Source: Chloroflexota bacterium
GTDB taxonomy: Bacteria; Chloroflexota; Anaerolineae; Anaerolineales; Villigracilaceae
NCBI GenBank assembly: GCA_029782225.1
Contig: JAKOVF010000018.1
Coordinates: 1 to 58,213, forward strand
Length of the DNA stretch: 58,213 bases
Direction of reading: 5' to 3'
The number at the start of each line of letters is the position of its first letter. Position 1 is the stretch's first letter. Of the stretch, positions 34,393 through 41,562 are shown piece after piece. The notes beneath the pieces are model-generated. The model worked only from the letters and a program-made list of their open reading frames with translations. It searched no databases and was not told the origin of the DNA. Position numbers and translations under genes: made by a program.

Positions 34393-35178
34393 ATGACGAT
34401 TCAACAGTTGTTCGATCTATCGGGCAAAGTAGCCCTGATCACCGGCGCATCACGCGGGATCGGAGAAGCGATTGCCGTCGCCTATGCCCAGGCCGGAGCC
34501 AAAGTGGTCCTCGCCAGCCGGAAGCAGGCAGACCTGGATGCGGCCGCAGAACGGATCCGCGCGGCAGGTGGTGAGGCCCTGTCCGTCGCTGCGCACACAG
34601 GTGATCCGGCAGCCATTGCCGCTGCCGTAGAAAGCGCGACGTTTACCTATGGAGGGATCGATATTGTTGTTAATAATGCCGCTACCAATCCTCACTTCGG
34701 CCCCATGATGACCGCTGAAGAAAGCCAATGGGACAAGATCCTGGATGTAAACGTCAAGGGCTATTTCCGCGTCGTAAAAGCTTGCGTCGAAAGCATGAAA
34801 TCGCGCGGAGGCGGGAAGGTCATCAACATGGCGTCCGTGGCGGGTCTGGAGCCGGAACCCATGATGGGCGTCTACAGCGTCAGCAAGGCAGCGGTGCTCA
34901 TGCTGACCAAAGTGCTGGCAGTGGAGTTGGCTCCATTCAATATTCAGGTCAATGCGATCGCACCCGGGTTCGTCAAAACAAAATTCAGCTCTGTCCTGTG
35001 GCAAACTCCGGAGATCAACGAGGCGCTGCTCAAGCTTATCCCACAGAGACGGATGGCGGAACCGGACGAAATTGCCGGATTGGCTGTCTATCTGGCATCA
35101 CCGGCATCCAGTTTCGTCACTGGCTCCACGTTCAGCATTGACGGTGGACAGTTGGTTGGCACACCGATTGAATTCTAA
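34393..35178 (+). CDS. Short-chain dehydrogenase/reductase
   Basis: A 261-residue classical SDR. The cofactor motif TGASRGIG is at 16-23, NNAA follows near residue 96, and the catalytic residues are S148, Y161 and K165 (YSVSK). GGQ near the C-terminus is the usual end. The start at 34393 is preceded by GGAGGAGG; an upstream in-frame start at 34357 would translate the Shine-Dalgarno. It leads a three-gene unit with an acyl-CoA dehydrogenase and an APH-type kinase, an arrangement like lvaD-lvaC-lvaA of levulinate catabolism, where the SDR acts on 4-oxo/4-hydroxyacyl substrates. Any such assignment is by analogy. Confidence 0.9.
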   Translation: MTIQQLFDLSGKVALITGASRGIGEAIAVAYAQAGAKVVLASRKQADLDAAAERIRAAGGEALSVAAHTGDPAAIAAAVESATFTYGGIDIVVNNAATNPHFGPMMTAEESQWDKILDVNVKGYFRVVKACVESMKSRGGGKVINMASVAGLEPEPMMGVYSVSKAAVLMLTKVLAVELAPFNIQVNAIAPGFVKTKFSSVLWQTPEINEALLKLIPQRRMAEPDEIAGLAVYLASPASSFVTGSTFSIDGGQLVGTPIEF

Positions 35179-35199
35179 ACTTCTGCCGACGAGGTGCGT

Positions 35200-36387
35200 A
35201 TGGAAACTGCTTCTCTTGAAATGAAAGAGGTCCTCGCCACAATCCGCGAGTTTGTGGAAAAAGAAATCATTCCCCTGGAACCCCTGTTACTCGATCACGA
35301 ATACGAAACCCTGATGACGCGGCTGGCTGAGAAAAGACAAACTGCCAAATCGCTGGGCTTCTGGCTGCCGCAAATCCCGCGGGAGTACGGTGGTATGGGA
35401 TTATCCCTGTTTGAACATGGTCAGGTCAGTGAAATTCTGGGGCGGTCGTTGCTGGGACACTATGCCCTGAACTGCCAGGCTCCAGACGCCGGGAACATGG
35501 AAATCCTGATCGAACATGCCACGCCCGAGCAAAAAGAAAAATATCTAATGCCGCTTCTGGCCGGGGATATTCGAAGCTGCTTCTCGATGACCGAGCCGGA
35601 GAACCCCGGCTCCAACCCAACCTGGATGAGCACCGTGGCCGCGAAAGATGGTAATGATTATGTCATCACCGGTCACAAGTGGTTTTCCACCGGGGCGGAA
35701 GGGGCAGCCTTTGCTATCGTTATGGCGATCACCGATCCGCACGCCGACAAATACAGGCGCGCCAGCCAGATCATTGTTCCAACTGATGCGCGTGGCTTTC
35801 GGCTGGTGCGAAAAACTTCGGTGATGGGAGAACGCGGGGCCGGTTGGGCAAGTCACTGCGAGATCGAATATGACGGCGTGCGGGTTCCGCAGAGCAACCT
35901 CCTCGGTTCAGAAGGAGCGGGATTCATGATCGCTCAGCAGCGTCTGGGACCGGGTCGCATCCACCACTGCATGCGCTGGATCGGAATCTGTGAGCGCGCC
36001 TTCGACCTGATGTGTGAGCAGGCCGTCCGAAGAGAAGTCGCCCCGGGGCATCCCCTGGCCGAACAGCAGACTATCCAGAACTGGGTGGCTGAATCCCGCG
36101 CTGAGATCAATGCGGCTCGCCTTATGGTGCTGGATGCCGCGCGTAAAATCGATGAGAAGGGACAATACGCAGCCCGCGATGATGTGGCCTTGATCAAATT
36201 CCATGTGGCTGGCGTATTGCAGCGCGTGCTCGATCGTGCCCTGCAGGCACACGGCGCGCTGGGTATGACCGATGAAACGCCGATCGCCTTCTGGTTCCGT
36301 CATGAGCGTGCAGCACGCATTTATGATGGACCTGACGAAGTTCATAAACGCGCGGTGGCAAAGCGGATCTTGCAGCAGTATCAATGA
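35200..36387 (+). CDS. Acyl-CoA dehydrogenase (ACAD10/11-like)
   Basis: A 395-residue FAD enzyme. The N-terminal helical domain has QIPREYGGMGLSLFEHG, the beta domain has CFSMTEPENPGSNP and HKWFSTGAEGA, and the C-terminal helical domain ends in ARIYDGPDEVHKRAVAKRIL, a tail typical of ACAD10/ACAD11. In mammals those proteins combine an APH-kinase with this dehydrogenase for 4-hydroxyacyl-CoA breakdown; here the kinase is the next gene. ATG at 35200 is preferred over GTG at 35194 because GACGAGG gives suitable spacing. The SDR gene ends 21 bases upstream. Confidence 0.9.
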   Translation: METASLEMKEVLATIREFVEKEIIPLEPLLLDHEYETLMTRLAEKRQTAKSLGFWLPQIPREYGGMGLSLFEHGQVSEILGRSLLGHYALNCQAPDAGNMEILIEHATPEQKEKYLMPLLAGDIRSCFSMTEPENPGSNPTWMSTVAAKDGNDYVITGHKWFSTGAEGAAFAIVMAITDPHADKYRRASQIIVPTDARGFRLVRKTSVMGERGAGWASHCEIEYDGVRVPQSNLLGSEGAGFMIAQQRLGPGRIHHCMRWIGICERAFDLMCEQAVRREVAPGHPLAEQQTIQNWVAESRAEINAARLMVLDAARKIDEKGQYAARDDVALIKFHVAGVLQRVLDRALQAHGALGMTDETPIAFWFRHERAARIYDGPDEVHKRAVAKRILQQYQ

Positions 36388-36405
36388 AGCGAAGGGCAGC
36401 CAGGA

Positions 36406-37464
36406 ATGTCAACTGACCCACATGCAGATACCATCCAGGTCCGCGCTGATGAACACCTGGATGAAGAGAAACTGGCAGCATATCTCAATGGCCGCCTCCC
36501 TGGAGCGGACCACCGTCCGCTTATCCGTCAGTTCGGCGGTGGGGCAGCCAACCTCACCTACCTCCTCGATTACGGCACGCATGAATATGTTCTAAGGAGA
36601 CCACCCTTGGGACCTGTCGCCAAATCAGCGCATGACATGGCCCGCGAGTACAAGGTGCTGTCTGTCTTGTATCAGGCGTTTCCCTATGCCCCACGCGCTT
36701 ACCTCTACTGTGATGACCCATCCATTATCGGCGCGGACTTCTTCATTATGGAGCGGCGTCAGGGTGTGGTGGTGCGACGCTCCATGCCGCCTGAATTCGT
36801 AGGGATCGCCGATGCCCCGCGTCGCATGAGTGAAGCCCTGGTGGATGCTCTGGCTGAGTTCCACGCCGTAGATTATCAGGCCATCAGCCTCGGCGACCTG
36901 GGCGAACCAGGCGGTTTCATAGCCCGCCAGATCGAGGGCTGGTACAAGCGCTGGCACGCGGCCAAAGTCGAGGAGGTGGCGGACATGGAGAGCGTCTGTA
37001 CCTGGTTGAAATCTCATCAACCGCCTACCGCTGTTTATTCATTGGTCCATAATGATTACAAGTTGGACAACATCATGTTCGATCCATCAGATCCGGGCAA
37101 GATGGTTGCCGTTTTTGATTGGGATATGTGCACGCTGGGAGATCCACTTAATGACCTGGGCGCCCTGCTCAGCTACTGGACCGAACCAACCGATCCACAG
37201 TATTTTCAGAGAATGTCGATGATGCCTACCGGCCTGGAGTTCATGACGCGGCGCGAGTTGGTAGAACGGTATGGGCTCAAAAGCGGACGTTCTGTGCACG
37301 ACATCCGTTTCTATCACGCGCTTGGGCTCTTCAGATTAACAGTCATCATTGCCCAGATCTATATCCGCTTCTATCGTGGCCAGACGCAAGATCAGCGTTT
37401 TGGTGTCTTTGGACCGATGATTCCGCTCATGGCCCGTGCAGCCCTGGAAGTGGCGGAGGCATGA
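36406..37464 (+). CDS. APH-family phosphotransferase (hydroxyacyl kinase-like)
   Basis: A 352-residue protein with the aminoglycoside-phosphotransferase/choline-kinase fold. The N-lobe has FGGGAANLTYLLDYG and VLRRPP; the catalytic loop is HNDYKLDN (H215, D217, N222) and the metal-binding motif is DWD (238-240). In ACAD10/11 and the bacterial lvaA kinase this fold phosphorylates the 4-hydroxyl of a hydroxyacyl-CoA so that phosphate can be eliminated. Following an SDR and an acyl-CoA dehydrogenase, that role is more plausible than antibiotic resistance. Stop is followed by a possible hairpin (GCAAGCG/CGCTTG, 37468-37490). Confidence 0.88.
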   Translation: MSTDPHADTIQVRADEHLDEEKLAAYLNGRLPGADHRPLIRQFGGGAANLTYLLDYGTHEYVLRRPPLGPVAKSAHDMAREYKVLSVLYQAFPYAPRAYLYCDDPSIIGADFFIMERRQGVVVRRSMPPEFVGIADAPRRMSEALVDALAEFHAVDYQAISLGDLGEPGGFIARQIEGWYKRWHAAKVEEVADMESVCTWLKSHQPPTAVYSLVHNDYKLDNIMFDPSDPGKMVAVFDWDMCTLGDPLNDLGALLSYWTEPTDPQYFQRMSMMPTGLEFMTRRELVERYGLKSGRSVHDIRFYHALGLFRLTVIIAQIYIRFYRGQTQDQRFGVFGPMIPLMARAALEVAEA

Positions 37465-37589
37465 AGCAAGCGCTCCCAACCTCGCTTGAAGCGGCTGGAA
37501 GGGGAAATTGAAAGCGGTGATGTTCTACCACCGATAATAAGGATGAATGACTACGGACAACTAAAATGGGCCGGGGTTAGAATGAACCC

Positions 37590-39341
37590 ATGAAACCGTT
37601 CCAGCTTATCTTTGCTTATGTCCGAAAATACAAACTACCTTTGATCGTCACCGCCATCAGTATGCTGGCTTTGGTGGGGGCACAGCTGCTGATTCCGTGG
37701 GTCGTCAAACTGCTGGTAGCTGCCATCACATCGCCGGCGGCGACACTCAACACGATGGATTATGTTTCGCGGCTCACTGTCATTGTATTGATCGTTTTTC
37801 TCGCACGAGCCGGGTTGCAGTTTGTGCGCTCCTATGTAGCCCATGTGGCAGGCTGGGGCGTGGTGGCAGATGTCCGCAAGTATGTGTACGACCACATGCA
37901 AAGACTTTCCCTGCGCTTCTATGAAGACAAGCAGGTAGGACAATTGATGTCCAATGTAGTCAACGACACCGAGCTGTTCGAGCAGTTCATTTCGCACGCC
38001 ATCCCGGATGTAGTGGTCAACTTTGTAACGCTGTTCGCGGTGACTGCCGTGCTGTTCACGCTGAACTGGCAACTGGCTTTGCTCAGCCTCATCCCCATTC
38101 CGCTGGTGGTTCTGTCCCTGCGAATGTATGCGAAATACGTTCGCCCGGCATTTCGCCACCGGCAGAAACAGCTTGGCGACCTGAACGCTTTGCTCAACGA
38201 CAACCTGTCGGGCATTCGCGAGATCAAAGCCTTTACGCGTGAAGAAGATGAGTCGAGGCGTGTGGAGCGCGGCATCGACCTGTATCGCACGTCGCTGCTC
38301 AAAGCATTGCGCCTGATGGCGATCTTCCAACCTTTTGTGGAATTCACCTCTTCCATCGGCACCCTGATCGTCATCTTTTTCGGTGGACGACTTGCATTGC
38401 AGGGGACGCTTCCGGTCGCGGACCTGGTGGCATTCTTCCTGTATCTCGAAACCTTCTACACTCCGGTCCGCAATTTGAGCAATGCCTGGGAAGCGGTGCA
38501 ATCGTCGCTGGCAGGCGCGGACCGGCTGTCCGATCTGCTGGCGGAGCCTCAGGAGCCGCAAAACCTCCGGGGCGCAGAGCCGGTCAAAGGTCGGGTGAGA
38601 GGCGGGATCGCTTTCGAAAGCGTCAACTTTGAATATGTAAAGGATGTTCCAGTTCTGGAAAACATCACGCTGGACATTCCGGCCCGTTCGGTGCTTGCGT
38701 TGGTTGGGCCGACCGGGGTGGGCAAATCCACGCTCGTGAGCTTGATCCCCCGCTTCTATGATGGGACTTCGGGGCGGATCTGCCTCGACGGGCGCGACCT
38801 GCACGAGTATACGCTCGACAGCCTGCGCCAGCAGATCAGCATTGTGCTGCAGGATGTATTTCTCTTTTATGGCACGGTGCGTGACAATCTGTTGTTTGGC
38901 CGACCCGATGCCAGCGACGCCGAGATCGAGGCCGCGGCGAAAACTGCCAACGCACACCAGTTCATCATGGACCTGCCGAATGGCTATGACACGTTGATCG
39001 GCGAGCGCGGCGTCAAGCTTTCCGGCGGACAAAAGCAGCGGCTTTCGATTGCGCGGGCCATTCTGAAAGATGCCCCCATTTTGATCCTCGATGAGGCGAC
39101 ATCATCGGTGGATACTGAGACAGAACTGCTCATTCAGCAAGCCATTGAGCGCCTGATGCAGGGACGCACGACGATCGTTATTGCACATCGTCTATCCACT
39201 GTTCGGAATGCCGATAAGATCGTGGTTTTGGAGGACAAGTCCATTCTGGAGATGGGCACGCATACCGAACTCATCCAGCAGAACGGACTCTATAAGCGGT
39301 TGTATTCTGTGCAGCAGGAACTCGCGCCGATGGAAGTTTAG
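37590..39341 (+). CDS. ABC exporter, ATP-binding/permease half-transporter (MsbA type)
   Basis: A 583-residue half-transporter with a six-segment membrane domain (about 1-310) and one ABC domain. Walker A is GPTGVGKST, the signature is LSGGQKQR, Walker B with catalytic Glu is ILILDEATSSVD and the H-loop is IAHRLST. All catalytic residues are intact, so a homodimer is expected, in contrast to the degenerate pair at 48496-52082. It exports a lipid, drug or peptide; the substrate is unknown. It is a single gene flanked by a 125-base upstream spacer and a clear terminator. Confidence 0.92.
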   Translation: MKPFQLIFAYVRKYKLPLIVTAISMLALVGAQLLIPWVVKLLVAAITSPAATLNTMDYVSRLTVIVLIVFLARAGLQFVRSYVAHVAGWGVVADVRKYVYDHMQRLSLRFYEDKQVGQLMSNVVNDTELFEQFISHAIPDVVVNFVTLFAVTAVLFTLNWQLALLSLIPIPLVVLSLRMYAKYVRPAFRHRQKQLGDLNALLNDNLSGIREIKAFTREEDESRRVERGIDLYRTSLLKALRLMAIFQPFVEFTSSIGTLIVIFFGGRLALQGTLPVADLVAFFLYLETFYTPVRNLSNAWEAVQSSLAGADRLSDLLAEPQEPQNLRGAEPVKGRVRGGIAFESVNFEYVKDVPVLENITLDIPARSVLALVGPTGVGKSTLVSLIPRFYDGTSGRICLDGRDLHEYTLDSLRQQISIVLQDVFLFYGTVRDNLLFGRPDASDAEIEAAAKTANAHQFIMDLPNGYDTLIGERGVKLSGGQKQRLSIARAILKDAPILILDEATSSVDTETELLIQQAIERLMQGRTTIVIAHRLSTVRNADKIVVLEDKSILEMGTHTELIQQNGLYKRLYSVQQELAPMEV

Positions 39342-39392
39342 TCAGGATTACGGCTGAAACGCGCGGGAAGCCCGCCTGTGTGCAGAAAAATG

Positions 39393-39423
39393 AAAGGGTC
39401 ATCTTTGCCAAGATGGCCCTTTT
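39393..39423 (+). terminator. Rho-independent terminator after the ABC exporter
   Basis: The stem GGGTCATCTT pairs with AAGATGGCCC across the loop TGCC, with one G-T pair, and is followed by TTTT. An A-run precedes it, so it may also work for the convergent operon that ends at 39447. Confidence 0.8.
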
Positions 39424-39446
39424 GAATCTCACCCAACATCCCGGCT

Positions 39447-39920
39447 CTATTGTAAATCTGGCGCTGGAGACAGTCCCGGTGAACTGCCTATGGCATCCGA
39501 GAGGATTTGGGTCCATTTCGAAGTGTCCTCCTCCGAGAACAGGGATTGATTAACGATCAGCCAATCTTCGATCTCCTCCCGCTGGACATATTTCCGAAAC
39601 AGGCTGTAAATAGCATAGTACGCATACGCGATGTTTTCCGGAAATGCAAAATCCGCGTCCTGCATGGCGAGGATCGGTTCCGCGTACCGCTGTGCGACAC
39701 GATTTCTATCACACCCGGCTTTGCTGCTCTCGAAAGAGTCACGCGGGAGCTGTTCATCAATTACATGACTCATCCCGACACCAGAGTCCTTGTAGGTGAT
39801 AGGAGAATGGGCCCGGACGTAGGATTCCCATCTTTCAAGCGCAAATCTGCAAAGATTTAGATGAACCTCACGTTTATGTGATGAATCCAGGGCGCCAAAG
39901 TTTGAAGCTGGAGGTTTCAT
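39447..39920 (-). CDS. Hypothetical protein, last gene of the DMSO-reductase-type operon (157 aa)
   Basis: No family recognised. It is soluble and mostly helical, with NLCRFALERWESYVR near the N-terminus and FAFPENIAYAYYAIYSLFRKYV in the second half. Its ATG overlaps the stop of the 70-residue gene in an ATGA arrangement, the third such overlap in a row from dmsA, so it is very likely translated with the reductase genes. It could be an accessory factor, but it shows no TorD/DmsD chaperone motif that I can recognise. Ends just before the terminator stem at 39393-39423. Confidence 0.55.
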   Translation of the reverse strand: MKPPASNFGALDSSHKREVHLNLCRFALERWESYVRAHSPITYKDSGVGMSHVIDEQLPRDSFESSKAGCDRNRVAQRYAEPILAMQDADFAFPENIAYAYYAIYSLFRKYVQREEIEDWLIVNQSLFSEEDTSKWTQILSDAIGSSPGLSPAPDLQ

Positions 39921-40129
39921 TCAGTTCTCCACAGCCAAATAGGTGATCGAGTGCCGGGCAGCCGTTTGCCTGACCCAATTATTGTTAACACCGTCGGGCG
40001 GGCAAGCGCTTCGGGGAAAGGGCACGTATTCCAGACAAACAAGCCTTTGATTTCAGTCTGTGAATTTTCATCGAGCGCGGAATCTGGCAGTAGACAGGCA
40101 AGTTTTGCAGGGACAACTTCCGCAGTCAT
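39917..40129 (-). CDS. Small hypothetical protein coupled to dmsBC (70 aa)
   Basis: A short frame that would be doubtful alone. Its ATG overlaps the dmsBC stop (ATGA at 40126-40129) and its stop overlaps the next start (39917-39920), which strongly suggests that it is expressed. The product is soluble, begins MTAEVVPAKLACLLPDSALD, and has two Cys (12 and 36) and several Pro. No domain is recognised. An alternative is that this stretch is a decayed or frameshifted end of a longer accessory gene. Confidence 0.45.
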   Translation of the reverse strand: MTAEVVPAKLACLLPDSALDENSQTEIKGLFVWNTCPFPEALARPTVLTIIGSGKRLPGTRSPIWLWRTE

Positions 40130-41562
40130 CTAGCGTGAACCACTCCGAGACGTGACTGATAGAATAACCATCTTCCGAGTCCTTCCTCGACCAGAACAAC
40201 CAGAGGGATAAGAACGCCAAACCATGCAACGCCGATGGAAAATCCCATGAACCCAAACGCAGCAAGTAACACTGCGCCTACGATCAAGCCAATGCGAGCC
40301 TTTTGAAGAAGACCTCGGAGGGTTCGCTTGTTCATCAATGCAAGCTCCAGCAACGATAGAATTAAGATGCTAATATGAATGATCGGCAAACGACTCGGTA
40401 ATACCTGAATGCCGGTCAGATTGGCCTCGTAGACCAGCAGAGGCATCATTGAGGATAAGCCCAGCAACAAAGTTGTTACCAGAAATTCCACGTTGGTGTG
40501 CCATGTGTTCCATCCCGGCGCAGCCGGCAGGCGATAGACCCGGGCCATACTGTAGATCAAACAAAATCCAAGTAAGGACGTGAGGGTAATCCATCCCAAA
40601 TTAGTGTAGTGTTGGAACATCTGCATTGTAGTCACCAGGCAGCCGAGCCCGAACAAAAGCGTGAACAAAATCTCGCGGCTCAACCATGACTTGCGCAAAT
40701 GACACAGCACACGCCAGGCATTTTTCTTCGTGCCAAGGTGGGCAAATGATACGAGCATACCTGCGGACAGGCTACAACCAATGAGCAGGGCAGGTAGAAG
40801 TCGAAGTACAGTCGCGTCGAATTGCACGAGGGACCATAGCATGGGGAACATCCACGTCATGGCCCAAAAGCCACCAACCGCCATCTGGGTTAGTAGCGTG
40901 TACAAGACCAGTGGCGCTTCCTCCCAACTGGAGGGGAGGCGTGGCCGAACTTCCTCCAGATTCGCCAGGGATCTATTTTCCGTCCTGCTCATCGTGGCAT
41001 GAGGCCTGATGGCGAGGCGCGGCTGGGTGTGTGAATAGATGGGCAAAGGGTATGGATGTTTCTCTGCAGGGATATCCCATAGTTGCAATCCGCCATCAGA
41101 CACTGCCTCTGCATAATCCAACACGCGCAGAGGGCAGGCAGCGACACAGGCCGGAGGCAAACCCTGTTCCAGATTATCAAAACACAGATCGCACTTGGTC
41201 ATATGGCCGGTCTCGGGATTGTACTGAGGCGCTCCATACGGACAAGCCCAGGCACAATAGCCGCATCCAATACATTTTGTTGTATCCAACACTACAATGC
41301 CATCCGGGCGAATCGAATAGGCATCGACAGGACAGACTCCTGCACACTTTGGATGGAGGCAGTGATTGCAGGACATGGAAAGGTTGTACGCGAACACCGT
41401 GTTATTCCACGCAGCCCCGTTTCGCTGCCACGAGCCTCCCGTCACTTCGTAGACGCGTCGCCAGAGCACACCTGTTGGAAGATTATTCTTGTCCTTGCAG
41501 GCGGCCTGACAAGCCTTGCAGCCGGAACAGGCAGAGGCGTTGAAGGTGAAGGCGGAGGTCAT
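40126..41562 (-). CDS. Fused DmsB-DmsC: iron-sulfur subunit plus membrane anchor
   Basis: A 478-residue fusion. Residues 1-200 are the DmsB-type ferredoxin with four cluster motifs: C12/C15/C18/C22, CNHCLHPKCAGVCP, CIGCGYCAWACPYG and CDLCFDNLEQGLPPACVAACP. A linker to about 215 leads to a DmsC-type anchor with about eight membrane helices that would oxidise menaquinol. In most bacteria these are two proteins, so here electrons pass from quinol pool to clusters within one chain and then to the molybdenum subunit. Its ATG overlaps the dmsA stop (ATGA), with GGAGG upstream. Confidence 0.9.
   Translation of the reverse strand: MTSAFTFNASACSGCKACQAACKDKNNLPTGVLWRRVYEVTGGSWQRNGAAWNNTVFAYNLSMSCNHCLHPKCAGVCPVDAYSIRPDGIVVLDTTKCIGCGYCAWACPYGAPQYNPETGHMTKCDLCFDNLEQGLPPACVAACPLRVLDYAEAVSDGGLQLWDIPAEKHPYPLPIYSHTQPRLAIRPHATMSRTENRSLANLEEVRPRLPSSWEEAPLVLYTLLTQMAVGGFWAMTWMFPMLWSLVQFDATVLRLLPALLIGCSLSAGMLVSFAHLGTKKNAWRVLCHLRKSWLSREILFTLLFGLGCLVTTMQMFQHYTNLGWITLTSLLGFCLIYSMARVYRLPAAPGWNTWHTNVEFLVTTLLLGLSSMMPLLVYEANLTGIQVLPSRLPIIHISILILSLLELALMNKRTLRGLLQKARIGLIVGAVLLAAFGFMGFSIGVAWFGVLIPLVVLVEEGLGRWLFYQSRLGVVHAR

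Noticed and set aside
36406..37464. Antibiotic (aminoglycoside) resistance kinase
   Set aside because: The fold fits, but the SDR and ACAD10/11-like neighbours point to acyl-CoA metabolism.
37507..37537. TTGAAA and GATAAT as a promoter for the ABC exporter
   Set aside because: The spacing is 19 bases and the surrounding sequence gives no further support.
37635..39032. A 465-residue open frame on the - strand
   Set aside because: It is the exact antisense of a fully recognisable ABC exporter and its product has no domain features, being rich in His, Gln and Arg.
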